Shown here piece after piece: positions 34,301-42,937 of a stretch of 64,000 bases of DNA (its first letter is position 1; the number at the start of each line of letters is the position of its first letter). The translations under genes were made by a program, and so were the position numbers. The notes below the pieces were generated by a model, which did not search any database, was not told the DNA's origin, and saw nothing but the letters and a program-made list of their open reading frames with translations. This DNA comes from Ustilago trichophora (lineage: Eukaryota > Basidiomycota > Ustilaginomycetes > Ustilaginales > Ustilaginaceae): positions 186,001-250,000 of the forward strand of contig OOIN01000033.1 in assembly GCA_900323505.1 (NCBI GenBank). The letters are read 5' to 3'.

Positions 34301-36031
34301 TACTCGGGTGACAGCATCGGATTCGTCCGACAGGCCCTTGGTTTGCGATCGGCCTACTTCCAGGTCCGTGAGCTATTCAAGTTTGTCGAGGCTGTCGACG
34401 CTGAGGCTGAGGAGGCCGAGGTCTCGGGCAAGCGCTCCAACGCCATTCACCTCGACCAGGACTTCCGATCGGGTGTCTACCTTGGCAACGCCGTCTGCTC
34501 GCTCGTGCTCTCGATGCTTCCCACCAAGACGCTCAAGATCATGGAGGGATTCGGATTCGTCGGTGACCGCAAGTTTTCGCTTGACCTCTTTGCCCGTGCC
34601 GGTGGCTGGAGCAAGAGCAAACCTCTCCCCACCATCTCGGCCGACGAGGAGGGTGTGCGACGACCTCTTTGCGACATTGTCATCCTCATGTACCATCTCT
34701 GGATCTCGAGCTACATCCCCGTCACTGAACTCGACTTTGAGTTTGCCGACAAGGTGCTCTCGTGGAACTTGGTGCGCTTCCCCAACGGTATCTTCTATCT
34801 CTTCTGGTCGGCCCGTCTCTACGCCGCACAGGCTCTGCCCGAGAAAGCGATCGAGTATTATCGAAACGCCATCGAGTCGCAGCGCGAGTTCAAGCAGCTC
34901 CACCACTTGTGCTTCTGGGATCTCTCGCTCACCTATCTGTGCACATGCGACTTTGCCCGTGCTTACGAGTGCTACGATGTGCTCTCGCGCGAGTCGAACT
35001 GGTCCAAGGCCATCTACCAGTACGCAAAGGCAGTCATGCTTTACGAGACTGGTATGGATGACCGAGCCAAGAGTGCCACCATTATGCGCACCGTTGGCAA
35101 GCTGACCAAGAAGGTGGCTGGTCGCCAGATCCCCTTTGAGCGCTTCGTTGCTCTCAAGGCCAAGAAGTACATTGCACAGCAAAACCGCCTGCCTCTGCCC
35201 GGTCTCGAGTTCTCGTACCTGTGGCACTGCATTGGTCAGACTCCCGTCTTCCTGCTGGTCGAGAATACGCTCACCCGCATCGACGAGTTCATTGACGAGC
35301 TCGAGTCGTACCACAACCCCAAGTCGTACGGCACGGGTGAGAACGAGTACTGGTCGGCCTACTGTCTCGCCTTTTTCCTGCGTGGTGTTGCGCTCCGCTT
35401 TGTGGCTTACCCCGAGCCGCAGACGCTGGTGCGTCTCCCTGCCGAGGACACTGTCGGCCCGATCGAGGAGATTCAGGCTGATGCGGTTCAATCGTTCAAC
35501 AAGGTGTTTGAGCACGGCCAGAAGCTCGACGAAGTGGACCGTTACCTGGTCTACTTTGCACACTATGAGCTGGGTCGTCTGCGCAGCTGCATGGGTCAGG
35601 ACGAAGCGGCCAAGACCGAGTTCCGCAAGGTTCTCTCGGGCAAACCGCTCGAGGCCAAAGGCAAAGGACTCATCGGTGGTGGCAGCAAGGCCAACTACCT
35701 GCTCAGCAACATGTGCCAAGTGCGCGCGCACGCCGCCATGGAGACGATGCGCATCCAGAAGAGCCGATCGCGCACCTCGTTCTTCCACGGCGCCGAGGGA
35801 TCTCTGGCGAGCCAGAGCATCGCCTCGAAATCGACCCGCTCCAACTCACTTGCTTCGTCTACAAGCCGAAGCATGACTTCGCGCGGTACGAGCATGTCGA
35901 GCCGCTCGGGGCGTGGCAGCATCAAGTCCAACACGTATGACGCCGAAGAAGGCTACCGAGGCAATGGCGACGGTCGCCCTCGTGCTGACACGGGTCGATC
36001 GCAAGGTACCGATTACTCGCGAAGGCGATGA
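31396..36031 (+). CDS. CRAL-TRIO (Sec14-like) / Iml2-TTC39 fusion protein
   Basis: Exons 31396-31447 and 31788-36031 (donor GTGAGT, acceptor GACAG) give 1,431 residues; the junction reads EILPAYRG-NLTASQQKDL. Residues about 100-325 form a CRAL-TRIO module: an N-lobe (TSVLRFLRARKWDIDRALAM) and the lipid pocket (AVVVFDMAGFGLKN, YYPESLQRIYVHGAPWIFKG). A low-complexity linker of about 270 residues (Ala/Gly-rich, PEPEPE and Asp/Glu runs) leads to an Iml2/TTC39 domain over about 700-1300, with TPR-like helices (CDIVILMYHLWISSYIPV, RLYAAQALPEKAIEYYRNAI). Yeast Iml2 is linked to lipid droplets and inclusion-body clearance; CRAL-TRIO proteins bind or move lipids. A lipid-handling role is inferred. The C-terminus is Ser/Arg-rich. 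Confidence 0.88.
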
Positions 36032-36306
36032 ATGGCTGTAATTCGATCAATTCCCTCGATACCCTACACCCTCGTTTCCTCCCTCTTGCCTTTCTTCAAC
36101 CCTCTTTACATGTTAGAGATTCTTCATTCAGTAAATATGCTTCCGTCTGTTTTTTCATTCAAGTTCCTGCCCAGCTCCTCTTCCTGTGGTCTCGCTAAGA
36201 TATGTATCTCTCTTTTTTCTTTCTCGTAAGCTTCGGATGAATGGTATATGCTCTCTTTCCTTTGATGTGTGATTGTATGCTGTGAAGATGTTGGAAGTGT
36301 TGAGAA

Positions 36307-36343
36307 GGATTTGGATTTGGATTTGGATTTGGATTTGGATTTG
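36307..36343. repeat. (GGATTT)n hexamer microsatellite
   Basis: Six copies of GGATTT, the last followed by GAATC. It lies in the likely 3' flank of the CRAL-TRIO/Iml2 gene. The unit is not the canonical TTAGGG telomere repeat. Confidence 0.9.
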
Positions 36344-36900
36344 AATCGGGTCTTGTTTCCTTTCACACGAATTTGCACAGCATATAGTGTACGTCTGCAT
36401 ACGATTCCAAAAGAGCGGTTCCAGATGTGGGGGGGGAGTATCAGAGATCGGGAGATGAAAACGTGGGCTGTGTGACACGCCACGTTTTTTTTGTTTTGTT
36501 TCTTGCTGTATTTGGGCGGTGGGTGAGGTATTATAGAGGGGAAATATGGAGTACAGTTATGACTCAAGAAGAATAGATTGCGTGTTTTTTTTAAGCGAGG
36601 TGAGGTGTGGTGGAAATAATATTGCGTGATTCTCACGTCAGATTGCGCTTGTTTTTGACGCTGGGCGTTTGGGTTTTCTTCGCGCGCTGAGATGTGTTTT
36701 TCTTTTTTCTTTCTGCAAGATTTTGTTACATGTGTGGTGTAGGAATGAGCATTCGTTCTAACATAGATACTGTTGAGATGGGTGTGAAAGGAATGATTGA
36801 TTGTCAAGGGAGGGTGAAAACGAAATGGTGGGAGAGGGAAAGTTGGGCGAAAATAAAATAAATTATAAAAAAAAAAAAAAAAAGATCTTTTCTACAGTAT

Positions 36901-36927
36901 GACGGCTGACGGCTGACGGCTGACGGT
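36901..36927. repeat. (GACGGCT)n heptamer repeat
   Basis: Three perfect GACGGCT units and one partial (GACGGT) in intergenic DNA. Confidence 0.85.
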
Positions 36928-37215
36928 TGTGGTTTGATGGATAACTGTGCATAATTGCGCAACATGGAAAAAGTGTCGTGATTGGTTAGCCCCACGCCAC
37001 CACACTCGTTTCGCATTCCCCGGTCAATTGTTTTCGTTTTACCAAAATGTCGTGATTCGTTAGGAAAGAGAGTGTTTGTTTGGATCCTAGTCAACCCCCA
37101 GTCTTGAGAGAAGCAAGCTCGTCATTTTCCAACGGTTTCGGGGTCGGCTTGACAAAGTGACCGCTCGTTCTAGTTTGCAAAGTGCGTGTTAAGCGAATGC
37201 TTTGATGTGCTATTT

Positions 37216-37235
37216 TGTACAGTACTGTACTGTAC
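37216..37235. repeat. Inverted TACAG/CTGTA palindrome
   Basis: TGTACAGTACTGTAC core with one further TGTAC, 210 bases upstream of the dioxygenase ATG. It is one of the few members of this family close to a start codon. Confidence 0.75.
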
Positions 37236-37332
37236 CATGTGCTTGCTTGCTAGGTAGAGTGGTGATTCACCGGCTGCATTGCCTTTCTTGCTTAAGCTTT
37301 GCTTTGTGGTGGTGGTAGTTGACTGGTAGTTC

Positions 37333-37341
37333 TATATATAT
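37333..37341 (+). promoter_or_regulatory. TATA-like element of the dioxygenase gene
   Basis: TATATATAT about 106 bases before the ATG at 37447, followed by a CT/CA-rich leader. Position and sequence fit a TATA box; inferred only. Confidence 0.4.
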
Positions 37342-37446
37342 GATCTTCAACTCGACCACCTTCCATCTTGCTCCCTTTTTTCTCCTGCTTACCATCACCA
37401 TCAATCCTCACCTCCCGTCAATTATACCGAAAACCATCACATAACA

Positions 37447-38667
37447 ATGCCAGTTAGCGCGCCTCCAACGCTTGATCCTTGGATCCCACCTTGTCCCACC
37501 CGCGAAACCGACCTGGAATGGGCTCCTCTGACCACTCTGGATCTTTCGCTCATCACTGGTGACGATTTTACCAATGTACCTTCTTCGGTAGTTTCCGAGG
37601 TTGGTCAAGCTTTTTCCCGTGATGGATTCATCTATGCCGAAAATCACGGTCTCTCGTGGTCTCAAGTCCTTCGTCAATTCGCCATTGGTCAATACGCCTT
37701 TAACTCTGTCTCTGAGTCCGACAAAGCTCGTTTCAAAGCCGACATTCTATCCACCGGTTCTTTTGTCGGCTACAAAGAACAAGGTCATTGGAAACTTAAC
37801 GGTGTAAAAGATCGTATTGAACAACTCAACTTTGGATCTCAATCCTTTACCGAGGAGAATAAGAAGAAGCAATTTCCGGAATCTCTTCACTCACTTTTAC
37901 CAGAGATTCAAGAATTTGCAAGATTCAATCATGCAGTTATTCTTCGAAAGATTTTATCGGTTCTTAGTTTGGTTTTAAAATTACCGGTGGATTATTTGTG
38001 GAATCTGTCCAAGGAACCCGAGAAAAAAGGGTTGGATTTATTGCGATATGCAATGTATCATACTCCTGATCAAAGTGATGATGAGAAACTAGGTGGAGTC
38101 AGATTGCAAGGTCATACCGATTTCAACAGTGTTTCCATCCTATGGAGTCAACCCATCACCTCGTTGGAAGTTCTGATGCCGGATAATCAATGGAGATTGG
38201 TTAAACATCGAGACAATGCGTTGGTGATCAACCTCGGTGATGCGATGCATTTCATTTCGGGAGGCTACCTCAAACAGACGATCCATAGAGTGGTTGCACC
38301 TCCTCAAGATCAAGCACATTATACCCGGTTGGGAATCTTCTACTTTGCACTTTTCAACGACGACGTCAGTCTGGAACCACTGGAAGAACAAAGCCAAGTG
38401 GTGAGACAAGCATATGCGCAGAGAAAGAAAATCGAAGGCGCCGGATTTTGGGACGCAGTAAAGGCTAAAGGCGAAAAAGTTCCAACCGCAGGAGATTGGG
38501 AAAGATTAAGAGTCAAAGCTTACGGTCAACAACATGCTAAAAAGGCTCAAGATGGTCATGATGTAGAGGAGATCGCTGGACAAAAAGTTACAGGTTACAA
38601 TGGAGAAAGAGTCAAACCTAAAAACCAATTTGTCGGTCAACAGCACGCATCAATCCGTGCCAACTAA
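37447..38667 (+). CDS. 2-oxoglutarate/Fe(II)-dependent dioxygenase (isopenicillin N synthase-like fold)
   Basis: A single-exon enzyme of 406 residues. The N-terminal DIOX_N part includes GQAFSRDGFIYAENHGL. The catalytic core keeps the iron triad His223, Asp225 (LQGHTDFNS) and His280 (LKQTIHRVV), and the co-substrate Arg294 (YTRLGIFYF), so it should be active. Substrate is unknown; relatives oxidise small metabolites, flavonoids, gibberellin precursors or ethylene precursors. The gene uses visibly more A/T-ending codons (TTA, AAA, GAT, AGA) than its neighbours, which may mean weak codon selection or acquisition. It sits tail to tail with the amidase gene. Confidence 0.88.
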   Translation: MPVSAPPTLDPWIPPCPTRETDLEWAPLTTLDLSLITGDDFTNVPSSVVSEVGQAFSRDGFIYAENHGLSWSQVLRQFAIGQYAFNSVSESDKARFKADILSTGSFVGYKEQGHWKLNGVKDRIEQLNFGSQSFTEENKKKQFPESLHSLLPEIQEFARFNHAVILRKILSVLSLVLKLPVDYLWNLSKEPEKKGLDLLRYAMYHTPDQSDDEKLGGVRLQGHTDFNSVSILWSQPITSLEVLMPDNQWRLVKHRDNALVINLGDAMHFISGGYLKQTIHRVVAPPQDQAHYTRLGIFYFALFNDDVSLEPLEEQSQVVRQAYAQRKKIEGAGFWDAVKAKGEKVPTAGDWERLRVKAYGQQHAKKAQDGHDVEEIAGQKVTGYNGERVKPKNQFVGQQHASIRAN

Positions 38668-38984
38668 TCTACACACCGTGGCATACCAAAAAGTGTCACA
38701 AAGACGAGAGCTTCAACCCTCGCTATACCCCCCCTTCCCCTTTCTTTCCCTTCCCCTTCCCTTGAATCCTTCCCATTCCACCACATTCGCATTCGCAAAA
38801 CTTGCATTCAACATGGTTACCCCGCCCCATCTTTCCCCCAAACTTGTCCGATAAGTTAGTCAATTTCTGGTCTCATTTGTTTCTGTAACACCATCTCGTC
38901 TCAACACATTATCTCTCACGTAGCGTTTTGTTGCATCCAACTGCATTTTTCTATTCTCCATTGCAACGTCATTGTGTGTGTGGC
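38668..38984. other. Convergent intergenic region, dioxygenase / amidase
   Basis: 317 bases between two 3' ends, with C/T-rich patches near 38725-38765. No feature was recognised. Confidence 0.4.
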
Positions 38985-40817
38985 TTAGTGAGTTTTGAGA
39001 CGAGAAAGACGAAGTGCATAATCAAGCAAGGCATGCTGATTGCCGGGCAGAGTCGCCAGCTGGAGGCTCAAGCTGGGCAATCTTTCTTTGGCTTGGTTGT
39101 CGATGGGATCGGCTTTGACCTTGCCAGGGAGATGCTTGGCCCACTCGGGTGACGCCAGGGCCTTGTCGTGGAATTCTTGCCTCGCTTTGACAGGGAGATG
39201 GTTCAAGGGAATCGAGATGGCGGGCCAATCGACAAGGTTGAAGATCTGACACCAGATCTCGCTCTCGCCTGCATCGTCCAGCTGCACAAAGGTGCTCTGT
39301 TGAACAGGGCCGCCCAGAGTGTACGTGGGTGTGACCAAGATCACATTCTCTGGACCTTTGTCTTTGCCTCCTTTGTCATCTTCTTGCTCTTCGTCCTCAT
39401 CATCGTCGTCGCTCTCGTCCTCATCATCTTTCTCCGACGTTTTGCTGTCGTCGTCCCCAACCTTAATCTTGGCTTGTTTCACAAATTCGGCTTTGAGCCT
39501 GGCCAATTTGTCCGAATCAGGCTTCCAAGACGCCTTGTCAGCGTCGTTGGTGGATAACCGAGACTCATCAAACATGGTGCGCTTGATAAGTGGATCGTCA
39601 GCCAACATGGCGCGAGCATCATTGAAACCATGCTCTTTGGCGTGCTCCATCCATGTCTCGCCCCATGCTTTGACGTCGATATCGCCCAACTCTTGGCATT
39701 GTGTCGGACGTGCCAGGTCGTTGTGCTTCTGTAGTTTCTCGAGAAGCCAATGCACAAGTTGATGCACTTCGGGAGAGCTCTGCTGCGTCGTGTAGACGAT
39801 TCGAGGGTTGTTGCCCAGATCCTCGGGCACTGGCATTTCCCATTCTTCATACACGTCTTGGTAGTCCGAGTCGGTGAGCTCGGCCATGTTGGCGTACAGA
39901 CTGCCATGAAGATGGTCGCCCACTAGCTTCAAGGTATGAATATCTCGTGCGAGCAAGCCTGGCGCTGTGGCTGGGACTGTGGTGTGAGGGAGGCCCGTCA
40001 TAAAGTCTTGAGGTAGCTTCCATCTGAAGTTGTTAGGTTTGGAGATAAACTTGTAGCCGAACAGCTCGTTGAGGCAGGCAGGCTGACGGACCGAGCCACC
40101 CATGTCTGTACCAATGCCCAGCTGGCTACCGCCCATCTTGACCAAAGCGGCCTCGCCCCCTGAACTGCCACCGACTTGGAATTCTTCTCCTTGGGCTTCA
40201 GCAGACTGAATGGCAGAGCGGGTCGTGCCCCAAAGAGGGGACTGGGTGGTGTTGGACATCATTAGCTGAGGTGCTGTTGTCTTTGCAATCATGATAGCTC
40301 CACCATCCATTATTCTTTGCACCAACTTTGCTGTAGCCACTTCGTTATGACCTGCCCTCAATGAGCAACCCAAGGTTGTGGGGAAGCCTTCCACGTGAAT
40401 GCAGTCCTTGACGCTAAAGACCAGCCCTAAGAGGGGAAAGGCATCGAGAATCTGCTCGACATTGTCATTGTCGCCTATTTTGATCACGTCTTTTTGGTAA
40501 TAGCGTGCCTGTTCGAGGGCCTTGTCGTAGGGGAATGCGGTGAGGCAGTGGGTATCGAGGCTCGCCTTGATCGTGAGTCGAATCCTTGCCTCCACAACAC
40601 GGGGCACTGTGAGGTCCTCTTCATGAATCAGTCGCTGTTGAATGTCGTGAAGCGTGAGATTGGCAATCTCGTAGTCTTCGGCTGTTGGTTCGCCGAATCG
40701 CTCGGAGGCTTTGGATACTGTTGAAAGCAGCGAGTCGACGACTGTCTTTGCAGCAGGATTTTTGAGATCTGGGCAGGGGTTGCGAAACTCGGCACGAGCG
40801 ATTTTTGAGTCCGGCAT
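38985..40817 (-). CDS. Amidase-signature family hydrolase
   Basis: A single-exon protein of 610 residues. The first ATG in frame is at 40817 (MPDSKIARAEF); the frame extends five codons further only to a TTG. The Ser-Ser-Lys triad is complete: Lys137 (FSVKDCIHVEG), Ser218 (GGSSGGEAALV) and Ser242 (GTDMGGSVRQPA), with the FAAH spacing of 24 residues between the serines. Such fungal amidases release ammonia or an amine from amides, such as acetamide, indoleacetamide or fatty amides; the substrate here is open. An acidic insert (TSEKDDEDESDDDDEDEEQE, about residues 460-490) interrupts the C-terminal part of the domain. No signal peptide is seen. Urease lies 2 kb away on the same strand. Confidence 0.9.
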   Translation of the reverse strand: MPDSKIARAEFRNPCPDLKNPAAKTVVDSLLSTVSKASERFGEPTAEDYEIANLTLHDIQQRLIHEEDLTVPRVVEARIRLTIKASLDTHCLTAFPYDKALEQARYYQKDVIKIGDNDNVEQILDAFPLLGLVFSVKDCIHVEGFPTTLGCSLRAGHNEVATAKLVQRIMDGGAIMIAKTTAPQLMMSNTTQSPLWGTTRSAIQSAEAQGEEFQVGGSSGGEAALVKMGGSQLGIGTDMGGSVRQPACLNELFGYKFISKPNNFRWKLPQDFMTGLPHTTVPATAPGLLARDIHTLKLVGDHLHGSLYANMAELTDSDYQDVYEEWEMPVPEDLGNNPRIVYTTQQSSPEVHQLVHWLLEKLQKHNDLARPTQCQELGDIDVKAWGETWMEHAKEHGFNDARAMLADDPLIKRTMFDESRLSTNDADKASWKPDSDKLARLKAEFVKQAKIKVGDDDSKTSEKDDEDESDDDDEDEEQEDDKGGKDKGPENVILVTPTYTLGGPVQQSTFVQLDDAGESEIWCQIFNLVDWPAISIPLNHLPVKARQEFHDKALASPEWAKHLPGKVKADPIDNQAKERLPSLSLQLATLPGNQHALLDYALRLSRLKTH

Positions 40818-41242
40818 GCTTGCGACTGGCAAGATCGGATGTGGTGGTGGTGGTGGTGATGAAAGGGAAAGATGAAAGCTTAGTTAGCTTAGTTGTGTTT
40901 CGAGGTTGGCTTCGTCAGTGGATGGAACCGAGAAGGTGGGGATCGAAGGGGACGTGCACTGAGTTGAGCCTCCACATCAACACTTTTTGTCTGCCGCATT
41001 TTTTTAGTCTGATTTTTCTAGCCGATGCATTTCTTCTCACTACTGCTTTGTGCCATCCTCCTCCTCAACATGCACAATCTTCTTCACTTACGCTAACATC
41101 GGCTACCATCACTTCATCACCGTGACTTGCCATCCTGACCTTTCATCAATCGACGTGAGCCGCTCTTGGAAGCCTAACATGGTCTAACAGTGACTCTGGC
41201 AAGTTTCGAGCAGTGTCTATTCTGCATGTGGGCCCCGCGCAG
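40818..41242. promoter_or_regulatory. Divergent promoter region, amidase / unknown gene
   Basis: 425 bases between divergent start codons. A short TGG repeat follows the amidase ATG on the upstream side (40840-40857). An in-frame GTG lies 10 codons before the ATG at 41243, without supporting motifs. Confidence 0.35.
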
Positions 41243-42883
41243 ATGTTCTTGCCTCGCAAGCTGCAAAAGCGTGCACGTTCTAACAGCGTCACCCAGACTT
41301 CTCAAGCTCGACAGAAGATTGCAGCAGCTAACACATCCAAGATCTCATCGACAGAACGAGACAATGATATACGGACTGAAACAGTAGCATCCAGTCCGGA
41401 GGATGATCATGAACCCAGCGCCATTAGCAGCCAAGCGTCATCAACCGCAGGTCAGTACGAGGCTCAGGGAACAAGAGCTACCTTAACCGAGGCCGCAAAG
41501 GTAGACAGGCTCGTAGAGTTTCTCTATCTCCGTCTTTCGCCTCTATGGTTGGCTTTGCATTCGCTCGAGGAGCATCATCAGCGTGGCACGACCCCATGCT
41601 CCGACCTTGTCGCACACATTACATCCCCCATGGAGCCTGAATCCGAGGACAGCCCAAACAAGGAACGCAGCCATGAAGCGAAACGAACATCGACCATTCA
41701 CCTCGCCCGAATCTTGAACCTGCTGCCAGGTCTCCCGACAAGATGCAAATCCATCAGCCTCCTCTCCCAAGCTCTCCAAGCAATGCAAGACGGTCCAGCA
41801 GCAGGGTGGTTTACCTTGCACGCGGAAAAGTTTCAGTTGGAATGGTCATCCACGTATAGCCACATCACACACCAGCTTCGCATTGACATCGGATCAAGAC
41901 TACAGAATAGCTCGCTGGTAGAGCTGATGTCGCATCGCCTCGTCTATATCGAATCGATTCCCCCAAGGATACGGACGAGATCGCATGCCGCTGCTTATCT
42001 CGTGAACCTGATCAACAATCTTACACATACCCTGGACAACGCTGCAGTCCTGGCCGTGCTCGAGCCAAGCCTGGTCGATCGACAATTGATGGCAGAGCCC
42101 TTCTCAATACCTTCAGCAGCGGTTTTAGAAGATAGATGGATCTCGGGCAGGGGCTTCTTCCTGCTGGACTCGCCAGAAAGCGTCGACTTGCTGTGCCACA
42201 CGTATCACTGGAATCTCGCGGATCGTGTTGCAGCAACAGACGCGCCGCAGAACAAGCAAGAACCTATAAGATGCCTCGACTGGACCCATTGGATTGAGAT
42301 GAAGCAGCTTTACCTGCAACAACAACAGCAACAGCATAAACCGCACAAGTCTGAGAGTTTACCTGATTCTTCCATCACACGTCATCCGCAATGCATCACC
42401 ACCAACACCAACAAAACTCTAGCAAACATCAACCGCAAACCCCCTTCATCACCAACATCATCCTCACCTCACCTCCCTAAAGATAACTGGTTCCTTGGAA
42501 CAATTCTCATCCTAGACATGGTTCATCTCAGATCAATCAACCCTAACATCCCATTCTTTTTCACCACCACCACCACCACCACAAGCTCAAATTTAGAGTG
42601 GAATCAACTTGTCAAATCCCATCTGGAAAAATTGGTTCCGGAATCTATATCTTATATTCACAGCTCGCTTGATCTACAAGGTGGATCAGACAAGATTGTT
42701 ATCAGAACTTCACATAGGATTTGCGCCGAAAAGTTGATCTTGGTCTTTCCTCTTTTAAGATATATGGATCAAGGGCAAGAGCAAATTTATTGGTCATGTT
42801 TGCCAAGAAAAGTTCAAACGGCGGCGTATAATCGTATGATTGCACTTGATAATCAACTCGCTTGTCACGCCAAGTTACCATAA
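41243..42883 (+). CDS. Conserved-looking protein of unknown function
   Basis: A single-exon frame of 546 residues from the ATG at 41243 (MFLPRKLQKRARSNS). I do not recognise the family. The N-terminus is basic and Ser/Thr-rich. Residues about 95-330 look folded and helical (VEFLYLRLSPLWLALHSLEE, AARILNLLPG-like and AAYLVNLINNLTHTLDNAAV-type segments). Then comes a Gln run (about 365-372), a Thr/Ser/Asn-rich linker, and a C-terminal block with hydrophobic strands (NWFLGTILILDMVHL, AEKLILVFPLLRYMDQ). There are no membrane helices or obvious catalytic motifs. Sequence of the last third is richer in A/T. It is divergent from the amidase and ends only 54 bases from the urease stop. Length and structure argue that it is real. 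Confidence 0.7.
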   Translation: MFLPRKLQKRARSNSVTQTSQARQKIAAANTSKISSTERDNDIRTETVASSPEDDHEPSAISSQASSTAGQYEAQGTRATLTEAAKVDRLVEFLYLRLSPLWLALHSLEEHHQRGTTPCSDLVAHITSPMEPESEDSPNKERSHEAKRTSTIHLARILNLLPGLPTRCKSISLLSQALQAMQDGPAAGWFTLHAEKFQLEWSSTYSHITHQLRIDIGSRLQNSSLVELMSHRLVYIESIPPRIRTRSHAAAYLVNLINNLTHTLDNAAVLAVLEPSLVDRQLMAEPFSIPSAAVLEDRWISGRGFFLLDSPESVDLLCHTYHWNLADRVAATDAPQNKQEPIRCLDWTHWIEMKQLYLQQQQQQHKPHKSESLPDSSITRHPQCITTNTNKTLANINRKPPSSPTSSSPHLPKDNWFLGTILILDMVHLRSINPNIPFFFTTTTTTTSSNLEWNQLVKSHLEKLVPESISYIHSSLDLQGGSDKIVIRTSHRICAEKLILVFPLLRYMDQGQEQIYWSCLPRKVQTAAYNRMIALDNQLACHAKLP

Positions 42884-42937
42884 CCTTGCTTTCAAGTTGT
42901 TCAAAATCAATACCATTCCAATAAATAGCAAAACGAC

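Larger units (their letters stand above)
36032..37446. other. Intergenic region before the dioxygenase gene
   Basis: 1.4 kb holding the 3' end of the CRAL-TRIO/Iml2 transcript and the dioxygenase promoter. It contains three short repeats annotated separately, an A run at about 36868-36883 and a TATATATA sequence near the next gene. Open frames here are not convincing. Confidence 0.5.

Noticed and set aside
36307..36343. GGATTT repeat as an internal telomere-like tract
   Set aside because: The unit differs from the fungal TTAGGG telomere repeat; better described as a simple hexamer microsatellite.
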